This document shows positions 34,362 to 42,426 of a DNA stretch of 64,000 nucleotides, one piece after another. Under the pieces are notes generated by a model. That model saw only the letters and a program-made list of their open reading frames with translations, ran no database searches and was not told the origin of the DNA. The stretch comes from Oligoflexus sp. (GTDB lineage Bacteria > Bdellovibrionota_B > Oligoflexia > Oligoflexales > Oligoflexaceae): assembly GCA_014378195.1 (NCBI GenBank), contig JACMOC010000036.1, positions 186,001-250,000 of the forward strand. Reading direction: 5' to 3'. Numbering within the stretch: position 1 is the stretch's first letter; each line of letters begins with the position of its first letter. Both the position numbers and the translations under genes were made by a program.

Positions 34362-34441
34362 TCTTTTCTGCGCACATAAAATGTGGCTTGCTTCGTACCC
34401 TGTCCTCTCGTAGACAAGACGTCTAATGGAGCGAGGAATTT

Positions 34442-35500
34442 ATGGTCGAAGCATCGCGTATGAAGAGCCTTGGTGTCGATTTCCCTTTTATGGTTGCGCC
34501 TATGGTTGGTCTTACACATGTGGCGTTTCGCGCTACGGTCCGCCACTTCACGCCCAAATCAATCCATCCTTTGCTCTTTACCGAGATGCTTTCCACCCGA
34601 AGGCTACCCTTCGAACGTATCGATCGAGTTGATGAGCTCAAAACGATCGCGGGTGAAACACACTTCATTCCCCAAATTCTCGGCAACGAAGAAAGTTTTA
34701 TCCAACGTAGCATCCAAAAACTCATGCCCCTTGATCCCTGGGGTTTTGATATCAATATGGGTTGTCCTGCGCGCCAGCACCTGAAACACAACTGGGGCGT
34801 TCGCCTTCTGGGTGACAAAGATTATGCGGCGCGTGTGGTTGAAATGACGAAAAAGCACAGTCCCGTGCCGGTGAGCGTGAAAATGCGTTGCGGACAGGAG
34901 ATTGCAGATCCTCAGTTTCTCGATGATTTTACCGCCGCCTTGGAAAACGCCGGAGCGGACTGGCTGACGATACATGCGCGTTTGCAATCGCAGAAACACA
35001 AAGGTGAGGCCGATTGGAATCTTGTTGGTGATCTCCGCAGAAAACGCTCTATCCCCATCGTGATGAATGGCGACGTTCAAACGGCTGCTGATGCCCTCGA
35101 AATTTATCGTTCAGGATTGGCTGATGGGATCATGATCGGGCGCGCGGCGACCGCAAGGCCCTGGATACTTTGGCAAATTGCGCATGATCTCGGTCATACT
35201 GAAAGTCCCGAAGCCTTCCCGGGCATGGCCCCTCCGAGGACGCCTGAAGAAGAAGGCCGATTCTTTTTGATGGCCATGGCCGAGTTTATGCGAAATTTAG
35301 ACCGTCATTTCGATAACGACGATAAAAATATGCGGCGTCTGCGTTTTTACGTCATCAATGCGAATCGATGGTTTTTATTTGGCCATTCTTATTATTCACG
35401 ATGTATGAAGACGAAGACGATTACTGAGGCATTGCGTATGACGGAAGAGATGATCGATACAGTGAATTTTCCGATGACATCCCGCATCAACTTTCTGTAA
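34442..35500 (+). CDS. tRNA-dihydrouridine synthase (Dus family)
   Basis: 352 residues. Flavin enzyme reducing uridines in tRNA loops. TIM barrel: FMVAPMVGLTHVAFR at the start, catalytic Cys in DINMGCPARQHLK, PVSVKMRCG, WLTIHARLQSQKHKG, PIVMNGDV and IMIGRAATARPWI near the FMN phosphate site, and a C-terminal helical domain. The position (DusA/B/C) cannot be assigned from this. ATG 34442 has GAGG six bases upstream. Confidence 0.95.
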   Translation: MVEASRMKSLGVDFPFMVAPMVGLTHVAFRATVRHFTPKSIHPLLFTEMLSTRRLPFERIDRVDELKTIAGETHFIPQILGNEESFIQRSIQKLMPLDPWGFDINMGCPARQHLKHNWGVRLLGDKDYAARVVEMTKKHSPVPVSVKMRCGQEIADPQFLDDFTAALENAGADWLTIHARLQSQKHKGEADWNLVGDLRRKRSIPIVMNGDVQTAADALEIYRSGLADGIMIGRAATARPWILWQIAHDLGHTESPEAFPGMAPPRTPEEEGRFFLMAMAEFMRNLDRHFDNDDKNMRRLRFYVINANRWFLFGHSYYSRCMKTKTITEALRMTEEMIDTVNFPMTSRINFL

Positions 35501-35508
35501 TGCGGGAT
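35479..35508. repeat. Hairpin spanning the dus stop codon
   Basis: Perfect 9-base arms ATCCCGCAT (35479-35487) and ATGCGGGAT (35500-35508), 12-base loop. The stop codon TAA ends at 35500, at the base of the second arm. No T run follows on either strand, so it may act as an mRNA-stabilising or termination structure between the convergent dus and pseudopilin genes. Confidence 0.5.
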
Positions 35509-35519
35509 CGGTCTTGCGA

Positions 35520-36368
35520 TTAATTGGGGAGAATCTGAATGTTGGCGACGTTACCGCGAGGGGCGATGACTTCGCGACGATCGATGATCACGTTGCCTTC
35601 AGCGCTCATATAGGCCGCTTCTATAATCACTTTATCGGTGTTATTTGAAGTCGTATTTGATTGACCGCAAATTGCCGCTGCGAACGCGCCTTTTCTGTAG
35701 CTTTCTTTCCTTCCGCTCGTCCCATTAGCGCCGCCCATATCAGGAAAAAACGCAATATTGCCGGTTTGCCGAGGATATCTGGGAGTGCCTGTAGCGCCTG
35801 CAGGTGTCGTGATCAGCATCTGCGAATAGTACCCTTTCCCACAGCTGACATTCGAATTAACCAGGCAGACAGAAATTTGCGATTTAGATTTGCCAATCCC
35901 CTGCATAGCGTCAAGTTTATTTTTGTCAAGAATGAAGCTGTCGTCCGGCATCGTCGGAAATTGAGCGCAACGGTTGGTATAAGTTATATTCATATCGCCG
36001 TAGACGGCAGCTCCCGAACCATCAACTCCGGTCTTAACCTTCCGCGAGATGGTAAATGTCGGACAGGGAGCAGCGCCGGTAGAGCAAAGCGGGGTTAAAG
36101 TCCCGATGGTTCGCATTTTCAAATCTCTGTCGACAGTTGAAATAAGTCCGGTGATTTCGCTTATAACGTTTGCTTTTGCGCGGGCTTCAGTATCCGCCGT
36201 ATCCACACGATGGAAAAACGTAACGGACATGGACCCGATCATGGCGAGTATGGACGCCGCTATCATGAGCTCAACTAAGCTGGTACCGGCCTGCCTACCC
36301 TGGAACGGTCTTTTGAATCGCTGGGAAAACATCATATGTTTCATAACCCTCTCAACTGCCATCTCCAT
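35520..36368 (-). CDS. Prepilin-like (type IV pilin/type II secretion) protein
   Basis: Up to 282 residues. After a basic leader the prepilin site reads GRQAG-TSLVELMIAASILAM: Gly then Thr-Ser-Leu-Val-Glu, with Glu5 and a hydrophobic helix as needed for PilD cleavage and pilus assembly. The remainder is soluble, with several cysteine pairs (PLCSTGAAPCPT; CLVNSNVSCGKGYYS), resembling minor pilins of the PilW type. The start is uncertain: ATG codons at 36368, 36362, 36344 and 36335 are possible; none has an ideal spaced ribosome site. No other pilus genes are adjacent. Confidence 0.8.
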   Translation of the reverse strand: MEMAVERVMKHMMFSQRFKRPFQGRQAGTSLVELMIAASILAMIGSMSVTFFHRVDTADTEARAKANVISEITGLISTVDRDLKMRTIGTLTPLCSTGAAPCPTFTISRKVKTGVDGSGAAVYGDMNITYTNRCAQFPTMPDDSFILDKNKLDAMQGIGKSKSQISVCLVNSNVSCGKGYYSQMLITTPAGATGTPRYPRQTGNIAFFPDMGGANGTSGRKESYRKGAFAAAICGQSNTTSNNTDKVIIEAAYMSAEGNVIIDRREVIAPRGNVANIQILPN

Positions 36369-36682
36369 TCAATCGGTCTATTTGAACAAGTTCTAAAGTG
36401 AATTTCTTGCATGGCGCCTCAATGTCATAATCAATACTAGAAATAGCAAAATGGTTATGGGTAGTTAGCAATTTCAATAAGGCAAGTACTTACAATATCA
36501 GAGTAAAAATGTATTCACTAAAGTTTTAAACACGTCACTCCTAGCCTGTGTCCGTCACAATCCGCATCAGAATTTTTTACAAAACGCATTAAAACCTTCA
36601 AAAACTGGACAAAAGTTTGCAAAAAAGTCAGTTTATAAAATGCGAAATAAATGGCCATTACAGGTGAGGATTAGAACACAGC
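36369..36682. other. AT-rich divergent promoter gap
   Basis: 314 bases between the prepilin-like gene (minus) and the histidine kinase gene (plus). AT-rich, with many A runs just before the kinase start. No frame is open with a ribosome binding site, and I cannot call promoter hexamers with confidence. Confidence 0.4.
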
Positions 36683-38152
36683 ATGGTTCCGCGTTCGCTC
36701 TCACGCAAAGTGCTCGCCATTATCCTTGCCGCGTCAACGCTGATTACGACAGCTTTGACCGCAATTACTTTTTATATCGATTACCGTTCGGAGCTAGGGC
36801 TTCTGGATCGGAGCTTTGGTCAGTTGGAGCGCCTGACGCTTGGTCCGCTCAGTACGGCTGTCTGGAGTTTTGACGACGAGCAGATATCCAAGTTTCTCGA
36901 AGGCATCGTTGCGACCGGCGATTTCGTTGAGGCCGATCTTTTCGATATGGACGGCACCGAACTCTACACTTTTCATCGTCCCGAACAGAATCAAACGCCA
37001 ACCTTTCCCCTGCATTTTTTTATCGACAAACCTTCGGTTGACAAGACCTTCAAACTCTTCCTTAACCAAGGCACAGCGCAGGTTCGCGAGGTTGGTACTT
37101 TGCGTGTTAAAGCCTCGCGTTTAGCGATACTTCAACGACTCATGCGAAAGTTGATACTGACCTTTGCCCTCCAGGCCGTTAAAACTCTGATAATCAGTCT
37201 TGTTATTTTGGCTATTGTTCAAAACCTTTTGACAAAACACATCATGCATGTGGCTCGTTACCTCGAGAATTTGCGAGTCAATTCGCTTAAATCGACTCAG
37301 GCCCTCAACCTCGGCCGAAACAATCGCTATCCCGATGAGTTTGACACTCTTGTTACAACCGTCAACGCAATGGTCAGCGAACTCACAGTCTATCAAAAAC
37401 AAAATGAAGACCGTTTGCGTGAAAAAGAGCGGGAGATTGAGATTCAAAAGATGAATGCTATCAACTCGGCCCGGCTTGCGAGCCTTGGAGAAATGGCCGG
37501 AGGCATAGCCCATGAAATCAATAATCCGCTCGCCATTATTGTCGGCAGTGCACAGCGCCTCGAGCGCGAGCTGGATAATAGTAACTACAGTCAAGTGAGG
37601 AAGTGCTCAAATCAGATTCGCCAAACCTGCGAGCGGATTGGCAAGGTCGTCACGAGTCTGAGGAAGCTGGCGCGAGACGGCGAAAACAGCCCGAGAACAC
37701 GGTTTTCTGTTGCTAAACTGGTGCAGGAAGTCCTGAGTCTCTGCGAAGAAAAAATTCGTCAGGACAATATCACGATCGAAGTTGATATTCAGGAAGACAA
37801 GGATCTGACGGGCAACGAAGTCGAAGTCTCTCAAGTTCTATTTAACCTGATCAATAACGCTGCCGATGCGGTGAGGGATCTTGATAAAAAATGGATACAC
37901 ATCGTAGGGGCTCGTCGAAGCGGGACGTATGTTATTTCCGTAATAGATTCAGGAAAAGGCATTCCAGTATCAATTGCAACGCGTATCATGGAGCCCTTCT
38001 ATACGACCAAAGAAGTCGGGAAAGGGACGGGGCTTGGGCTGAGTATCTCGTTATCAATAGCTAAAAGGCACGGTGGCGATCTTAAACTCGACAGCAATTC
38101 GCTCCATACCAAGTTCGATTTGTACATACCCGAAGACCTGGCTCTCGTTTAA
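36683..38152 (+). CDS. Sensor histidine kinase
   Basis: 489 residues. Two transmembrane helices (about 9-31 and 159-182) enclose a periplasmic sensor of about 125 residues with the pattern LSTAVWSFDDEQISKFLEGI, as in many hybrid and NtrB-like kinases. A HAMP-like coil precedes the dimerisation helix with phospho-acceptor His277 in GGIAHEINNPLAI. The ATPase domain has the N box NLINNAADAV, G1 DSGKGIP and G2 GKGTGLGLSIS. The class resembles kinases pairing with NtrC-type regulators. Its stop overlaps the convergent SpoIID-like gene by four bases. ATG 36683 follows a GAGGATT stretch. Confidence 0.94.
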   Translation: MVPRSLSRKVLAIILAASTLITTALTAITFYIDYRSELGLLDRSFGQLERLTLGPLSTAVWSFDDEQISKFLEGIVATGDFVEADLFDMDGTELYTFHRPEQNQTPTFPLHFFIDKPSVDKTFKLFLNQGTAQVREVGTLRVKASRLAILQRLMRKLILTFALQAVKTLIISLVILAIVQNLLTKHIMHVARYLENLRVNSLKSTQALNLGRNNRYPDEFDTLVTTVNAMVSELTVYQKQNEDRLREKEREIEIQKMNAINSARLASLGEMAGGIAHEINNPLAIIVGSAQRLERELDNSNYSQVRKCSNQIRQTCERIGKVVTSLRKLARDGENSPRTRFSVAKLVQEVLSLCEEKIRQDNITIEVDIQEDKDLTGNEVEVSQVLFNLINNAADAVRDLDKKWIHIVGARRSGTYVISVIDSGKGIPVSIATRIMEPFYTTKEVGKGTGLGLSISLSIAKRHGGDLKLDSNSLHTKFDLYIPEDLALV

Positions 38153-39462
38153 CGAGTCGCCTGAGCTTGCGCCACGCGCTGAGACTTGCAATCCGGTATG
38201 GATTCGTTGGCCGTATCAAGCGAACAAAGCGTCGTATTCAAATAATAATAACTTAAAATCTGTTTGTAATCCCAAGCTTTTTGTCCTGCAAGAGCGGCAG
38301 CTCCCTGTTGGCTCATCCCAACACCGTGACCAAAACCAACCCCTTTAATCACCATAGTACGCACTGCCTTTGGGTCCTTTTCTATATAGAACAGGGGCGA
38401 TGGGAGCTGACCTGCAACTTTTCTAAAAACATTCAAAGGAAAGGCTTTATGCTGACCAGCCGAGTCGATCAGGGCCATGGACTTCACGCGGCCTGAAGGC
38501 GATCGCCCCACGATGGGAATCACAATACTGCGAAGGCTTTTGCCGGCATCCAAATAGCCTGTTGCTCTGAGTTCCTGTTCAAGGGTCGCCAGCGAGAACG
38601 TCCGTTCCCAAACGTTTTTTGCCACTTCCACTTCAGGCGCTTCGGGGCGCGCGACAGTAAAGGGAATAGCCTGGCTCCAGACCGACAAAGCATCTTCGGT
38701 TTGGCCACCGCTGTCGGCATGATAAAAAGCCTGAATTACGTTACCGCGGAAGGTCAGGATCTGGCCTTCGGTATTGGTGATAGCGCTATCAGTTTTATCG
38801 GAAATTAGGCTTGTGCCTGTGTAAGCTTGGAAATTTATGGTGTCATCGACATCCCATAGGCGGTCGGATGAAAAACGGCGTGCATAAATCAAGTGATAGA
38901 CAGCATAAGTACGAGCCGCTACGGCTTGGGTCTTAAGGGTTTCAATCGGCCAATCGCGATAAACTTCCGATGGAACAACACCGCGAAGATAGTTCTTTAA
39001 ATCAATAAGATTGATCGCTTCCAGCTCGCCGGCGACGGCGCGCACATAAAGAGATCCGGAGTAGGAATACGAATTCAAAGACGAAACACCAGCTCGTTCC
39101 AGTTTGAAAGGCTGCGCGCACCGAATAATAACGGCTGACCCTAAGGTCGCGGCTGTAAAGGTAATTTTGCTGAACTTCTGGGAGACGGGTCCCGTCGCTT
39201 GTACTTTGTCATGAGCCGCAGGGAGCAATTGACAGACGCCATCACTGCTAACACTGAACTGATCGCGTTTAGTGTCAAGCCCTTGGGGTTTGTAATCTTT
39301 ATCGTGAGGAAACACCTTCACACGCATTAGCGTACGAGAGGAAACACCGGCTGAGACCATATCCAACATATACTTGTTGGTTTCGAATGTATCAGACGCT
39401 CTAACAGGCAAGCTCATAAGAGCCAGGAGCATCATCAATACGTTGCTGTTCAAGCTTTTCAT
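38149..39462 (-). CDS. SpoIID/LytB domain protein
   Basis: 437 residues. Signal peptide MKSLNSNVLMMLLALMSLPVRA, then a SpoIID domain: LRGVVPSEVYRDWPIETLKTQAVAARTYAV, with the Glu that acts in SpoIID lytic transglycosylases, and VGFGHGVGMSQQGAAALAGQ near the end. SpoIID cleaves denuded peptidoglycan in sporulating Firmicutes; Gram-negative relatives are linked to cell wall remodelling. Here it is secreted and single. Several residues of the extra N-terminal region are unassigned. Confidence 0.92.
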   Translation of the reverse strand: MKSLNSNVLMMLLALMSLPVRASDTFETNKYMLDMVSAGVSSRTLMRVKVFPHDKDYKPQGLDTKRDQFSVSSDGVCQLLPAAHDKVQATGPVSQKFSKITFTAATLGSAVIIRCAQPFKLERAGVSSLNSYSYSGSLYVRAVAGELEAINLIDLKNYLRGVVPSEVYRDWPIETLKTQAVAARTYAVYHLIYARRFSSDRLWDVDDTINFQAYTGTSLISDKTDSAITNTEGQILTFRGNVIQAFYHADSGGQTEDALSVWSQAIPFTVARPEAPEVEVAKNVWERTFSLATLEQELRATGYLDAGKSLRSIVIPIVGRSPSGRVKSMALIDSAGQHKAFPLNVFRKVAGQLPSPLFYIEKDPKAVRTMVIKGVGFGHGVGMSQQGAAALAGQKAWDYKQILSYYYLNTTLCSLDTANESIPDCKSQRVAQAQATR

Positions 39463-39529
39463 AGCTCTCCCTACTCTGCATCAAATTGGCCGTCTTCTAG
39501 CATGGCCGATACAAAGGAGGCAAGACCGT

Positions 39530-39622
39530 ATGTTTAAGGCGTTAGGTTTATTAGCAACTTGTCTGAATTGTAGATCGGAACAATCAGGAATTCCTTCACT
39601 ACTTGCCGAAAGAATCTCTTAA
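39530..39622 (+). CDS. Small 30-residue peptide gene upstream of AraC regulator
   Basis: ATG 39530 is preceded by AAAGGAGG with a spacing of eight bases, one of the strongest ribosome sites in the window. It encodes a 30-residue peptide beginning MFKALGLLATCLNC and ending LLAERIS: hydrophobic with two cysteines, then polar. It lies 126 bases before the AraC regulator start. It may be a regulatory leader peptide or a small secreted signal. No homologue is recognised. Confidence 0.4.
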   Translation: MFKALGLLATCLNCRSEQSGIPSLLAERIS

Positions 39623-39748
39623 CTCATTGTAAGTATATGGCAAAAATATTCATTTCACGATTTGATTAAAACAGCGTTGACAAAGCCACTACGACTGGTT
39701 TACTTTGGCGTTGCGTCACAGAGCGCCCAAACCCAAGGAGAAAATCTC

Positions 39749-40297
39749 ATGTTGTTTATCGAAAAAATCGCACAATCTCAGTCTGTTGAAGCTCCTACTC
39801 ACTCCCTCTCCCTTGCTCCGCTCCAAGCCTATGTGGTTAAAAACATTAGCGAAGACATCAGCTTAGATGATTTGGCGGCTACAGTCGGCATCTCCAAATT
39901 TGCCCTGACCCGTTTGTTCCATAAGTATTATGGTATAGCCCCTATGCGTTGGTTGTGGTCGTTTCGTGCTCATCTCGCTCGTGATATCATTTCAAAGGGT
40001 CTGGGACTGGCTCTGATGGACGTTCTCACACTGTGTGGGTTCAACAGCCCTCAGCATTTCTCCCGATTCTTCAGAAAGACGTTCCGCCAAGCTCCTTCAA
40101 GTCTTGTGAAGACAATGCCCGTATCAAACGACGCAGTGGATATAGCCAAGGCGAAACAAAGCCTTTATGAAAGTTTTGAACAAACAGTGACACTGTCACT
40201 TGAGCTCTATACGGAAAAATGCAAACTCTTGCCTATGAACGCGGCACCTGCTGCAGAAAGCCAGGACGCTGTCGTGATGGACACCCTCCTCGCATAA
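39749..40297 (+). CDS. AraC-family transcriptional regulator (short form)
   Basis: 182 residues. The middle is a two-helix-turn-helix AraC domain: DISLDDLAATVGISKFALTRLFHKYYGIAPMRWLW and LTLCGFNSPQHFSRFFRKTFRQAPSS. The usual N-terminal ligand-binding barrel is absent: only about 25 residues (many Ser and Gln) precede, and about 55 follow. ATG 39749 has AAGGAG eight bases upstream. A small peptide gene precedes it and a terminator follows. Targets unknown. Confidence 0.92.
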   Translation: MLFIEKIAQSQSVEAPTHSLSLAPLQAYVVKNISEDISLDDLAATVGISKFALTRLFHKYYGIAPMRWLWSFRAHLARDIISKGLGLALMDVLTLCGFNSPQHFSRFFRKTFRQAPSSLVKTMPVSNDAVDIAKAKQSLYESFEQTVTLSLELYTEKCKLLPMNAAPAAESQDAVVMDTLLA

Positions 40298-40324
40298 GTT
40301 GATTGACCGCACCTGAAAAAGCCG

Positions 40325-40359
40325 AGCCCCAGAGGAGACATGTCCTTTGGGGCTTTTTC
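40325..40359 (+). terminator. Rho-independent terminator of the AraC-type gene
   Basis: AGCCCC and GGGGCT arms (40325-40330, 40348-40353), extended by AGGA/TCCT pairs in the middle, end in TTTTT at 40353-40357. Confidence 0.8.
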
Positions 40360-40376
40360 ATGGTCGCGCTCTTTCT

Positions 40377-40691
40377 CTATTTTGCTTGGAAAGTCACAGC
40401 GATTTTGGCGTCTATGGGCAGATTTGCAAGGCGTATCGCTGATTTCTCTAAGGTGTAGTCTTTTACTTCCAGTCCGTTCACCGTAACCCGCCAGATCCCA
40501 TGATCGGGAAAATCGCTTATCCCGAGATCAAAGAGTTCCTTTCGCTCCGCCTCCCAGTTCATTCCTATATTGACACTCGCTCCTGATTGAAATCGACAGG
40601 GATTTAGGTCGAGTCTTCCATTTATGAGCTTAAACGCTTCGCAATTTGTACCCGCTGAGCTCACTTTGAGGCTCGAAGGTTCGACCTGCAC
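40377..40691 (-). pseudogene. C-terminal part of a split VWA lipoprotein gene
   Basis: An open frame of 104 residues begins GTG 40691, five bases after the stop of the VWA gene and in another frame. It has no ribosome site and no signal peptide. It reads as the C-terminal beta domain of a VWA protein (CEAFKLINGRLDLNPC...WRVTVNGLEVKDYTLEKSAIRL, ending AKIAVTFQAK). Together with the truncated VWA domain upstream, this suggests the gene lost an internal segment and was thrown out of frame. Confidence 0.5.
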
Positions 40692-40696
40692 AGCTA

Positions 40697-41467
40697 TCAG
40701 CTACCTGACGGATTACACTCCCCTTTCAGACCTGCGACGGCCTGAAGGATGCCGCGTTCGTTGCCGCTGCCCTTGATACCCGCATTGACCGCGTTCGTAA
40801 ACAGTTCCGAACTATTTGCATCGCCCTTTGAAATGAGCCCACGTAAACAGCCATCCTTTGGATCCGTTGTGACAACACCTATGCGCCAGTCGCTATCTTT
40901 TAGGTAGTAAAGTAAGGGAGAAAGCTTCGAGGAAAGGTTCTGCTGTTCTTCAGTCATGGACCCTGAATTATCGATTACGAGCAGCAGGTCAAGGATCCCG
41001 GAGGCCGTAGAGTTTTGTTGAAAACTTTCGCTAAGGTCTTGAAGCTGGCTGCTCTGGGGGAAAACTTCGGTATAAACAGGGCGATTCAATTGATTGAATG
41101 TCTGCTCGACAAGGACCTGGTCATCATCCGTTACGAGAGTTTGTGTCGTAATTTTATCGGCGCCGGTATAAACGAGCGAACCCTCATGAAAAACCGAAGC
41201 ATCAAAGGTCCATTTCATTAAAGTGGCCGCATCCTGGGACGTTTCGCCTTTGTCTTCGGGCGTATGGTCGTCGGTCGGCACACTCGTTGCCCCGCTCGAA
41301 CTGCTCTGAATCCCCCTGCGGGAGTCAGCCCCAGGAGCTACTGACCCAATATTCACGCCTCCTTCTGCGAACTTAGGCGAGCCGCTGCAGCCGTAGAGAC
41401 TCAAACCCAGGACAAGGACGCGGACGGGAAACAAACGAATAACCTGAAACGCGTTCGGTAATCGCAT
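40697..41467 (-). CDS. Truncated VWA-domain lipoprotein
   Basis: 256 residues. ATG 41467 has GAGGAG seven bases upstream. Lipobox LSLYGC, so Cys27 is lipidated. Residues 55-150 form a soluble unit with D-D-D-Q-V-L-V-E-Q-T; the VWA domain begins at LDLLLVIDNSGSMTEEQQ (MIDAS DxSxS) and runs to AVAGLKGECNPSGS, then stops. A full VWA domain needs a further Thr and Asp of the MIDAS and about 100 more residues, which are missing. Probably a nonfunctional remnant, or a short secreted variant. Confidence 0.65.
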   Translation of the reverse strand: MRLPNAFQVIRLFPVRVLVLGLSLYGCSGSPKFAEGGVNIGSVAPGADSRRGIQSSSSGATSVPTDDHTPEDKGETSQDAATLMKWTFDASVFHEGSLVYTGADKITTQTLVTDDDQVLVEQTFNQLNRPVYTEVFPQSSQLQDLSESFQQNSTASGILDLLLVIDNSGSMTEEQQNLSSKLSPLLYYLKDSDWRIGVVTTDPKDGCLRGLISKGDANSSELFTNAVNAGIKGSGNERGILQAVAGLKGECNPSGS

Positions 41468-41688
41468 CGTGAGCTCCTCTAGTACTGATGAATCGGGATA
41501 CCCCATCTTCATAACAGCAATGCTATCTAACCCTACGGCCAAAGTTTTTGAAAATGAAATAGGCGCCCTTAATGTCAGACGTTTGTTAGGAAAACAACCT
41601 AACATTAAATTTAATTTTTGGGCTGAGTTTGGGGGGGTTGCACGATTTCAGGTTGGATTTGCGAAAAAAGATAGGGATAAACCTTAAT

Positions 41689-42318
41689 TCAGGCCATCCG
41701 GCGTTGGACGGATAAACTGATGAGGTCCGCGATATAACCAACGGCACGCTCGTTCATATTGTGCCAGGGTACAACGATATCGGCTGATACTTTGGTAGGC
41801 TCGATATGTTTGCGGTGCATGGCTTTCACGCTGCCCAAATACTGCGAGGAGCAGCTTTCAAAACTTCGGCCCCGTTCGGCAGTATCGCGGCGTATTCGTC
41901 TTACGACCCGGACGTCGTCATCGACATCGATAAATATCTTGAGATCAAACAGCTGAAGTAGCTCTGGAAAGCACAGCGAAAAGATCCCATCCATAATGAT
42001 GACCGGACTCGGTTCAAGAAGTTCGGTGATTTCGGTGCGCGTATGTGTTGCAAAATCGTACGAAGGCCGCTCGACACATTGCCCGCTCTGCAGTTGGCTC
42101 ACCTGTTTGTAGAGCAACGCCTTTTCGATCGATTCCGGATCATCGAAGTTACAGCGGGCTCGTTCTTCAGGATCAAGATGTGCAAGGTCTTTATAGTAGT
42201 GGTCGATATTGATGATAAGGGGGCGTTGGGTGTCCAGCCGCTCTTTGAGTTTGCTTACAAATGTAGTCTTGCCTGAACCAGATCCACCTGAGACAGCGAC
42301 CATAAATGGAGCGAGCAT
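41689..42318 (-). CDS. udk: Uridine kinase
   Basis: 209 residues. Phosphorylates uridine and cytidine in pyrimidine salvage. P-loop SGGSGSGKTTFV, DHYYKD acceptor-site motif, DDPESIEKALLY, ERPSYDFATHTRT and IIMDGIFSL, with RRIRRDTAERGRS in the lid: the uridine kinase/PRK set. ATG 42318 has AAGGA seven bases upstream; an upstream extension to 42390 is unlikely. Downstream of it (41585-41603) is a short GTTAGG/CCTAAC hairpin of unclear role. Confidence 0.93.
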   Translation of the reverse strand: MLAPFMVAVSGGSGSGKTTFVSKLKERLDTQRPLIINIDHYYKDLAHLDPEERARCNFDDPESIEKALLYKQVSQLQSGQCVERPSYDFATHTRTEITELLEPSPVIIMDGIFSLCFPELLQLFDLKIFIDVDDDVRVVRRIRRDTAERGRSFESCSSQYLGSVKAMHRKHIEPTKVSADIVVPWHNMNERAVGYIADLISLSVQRRMA

Positions 42319-42426
42319 GAATATTCCTTGATTTATAGAGGGTTGCCTCGCAGAGAGGCACGCGGCGAAGAATGAGCGACCTGGGCCCAAACATTAAACA
42401 TTTCTAGCAAAAATGACAATGCTTCT

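Noticed and set aside
41569..41610. GTTAGG/CCTAAC hairpin with TTAATGT/ACATTAA outer arms
   Set aside because: Short stem, no T run on the minus strand where the uridine kinase gene would need it; could be chance.
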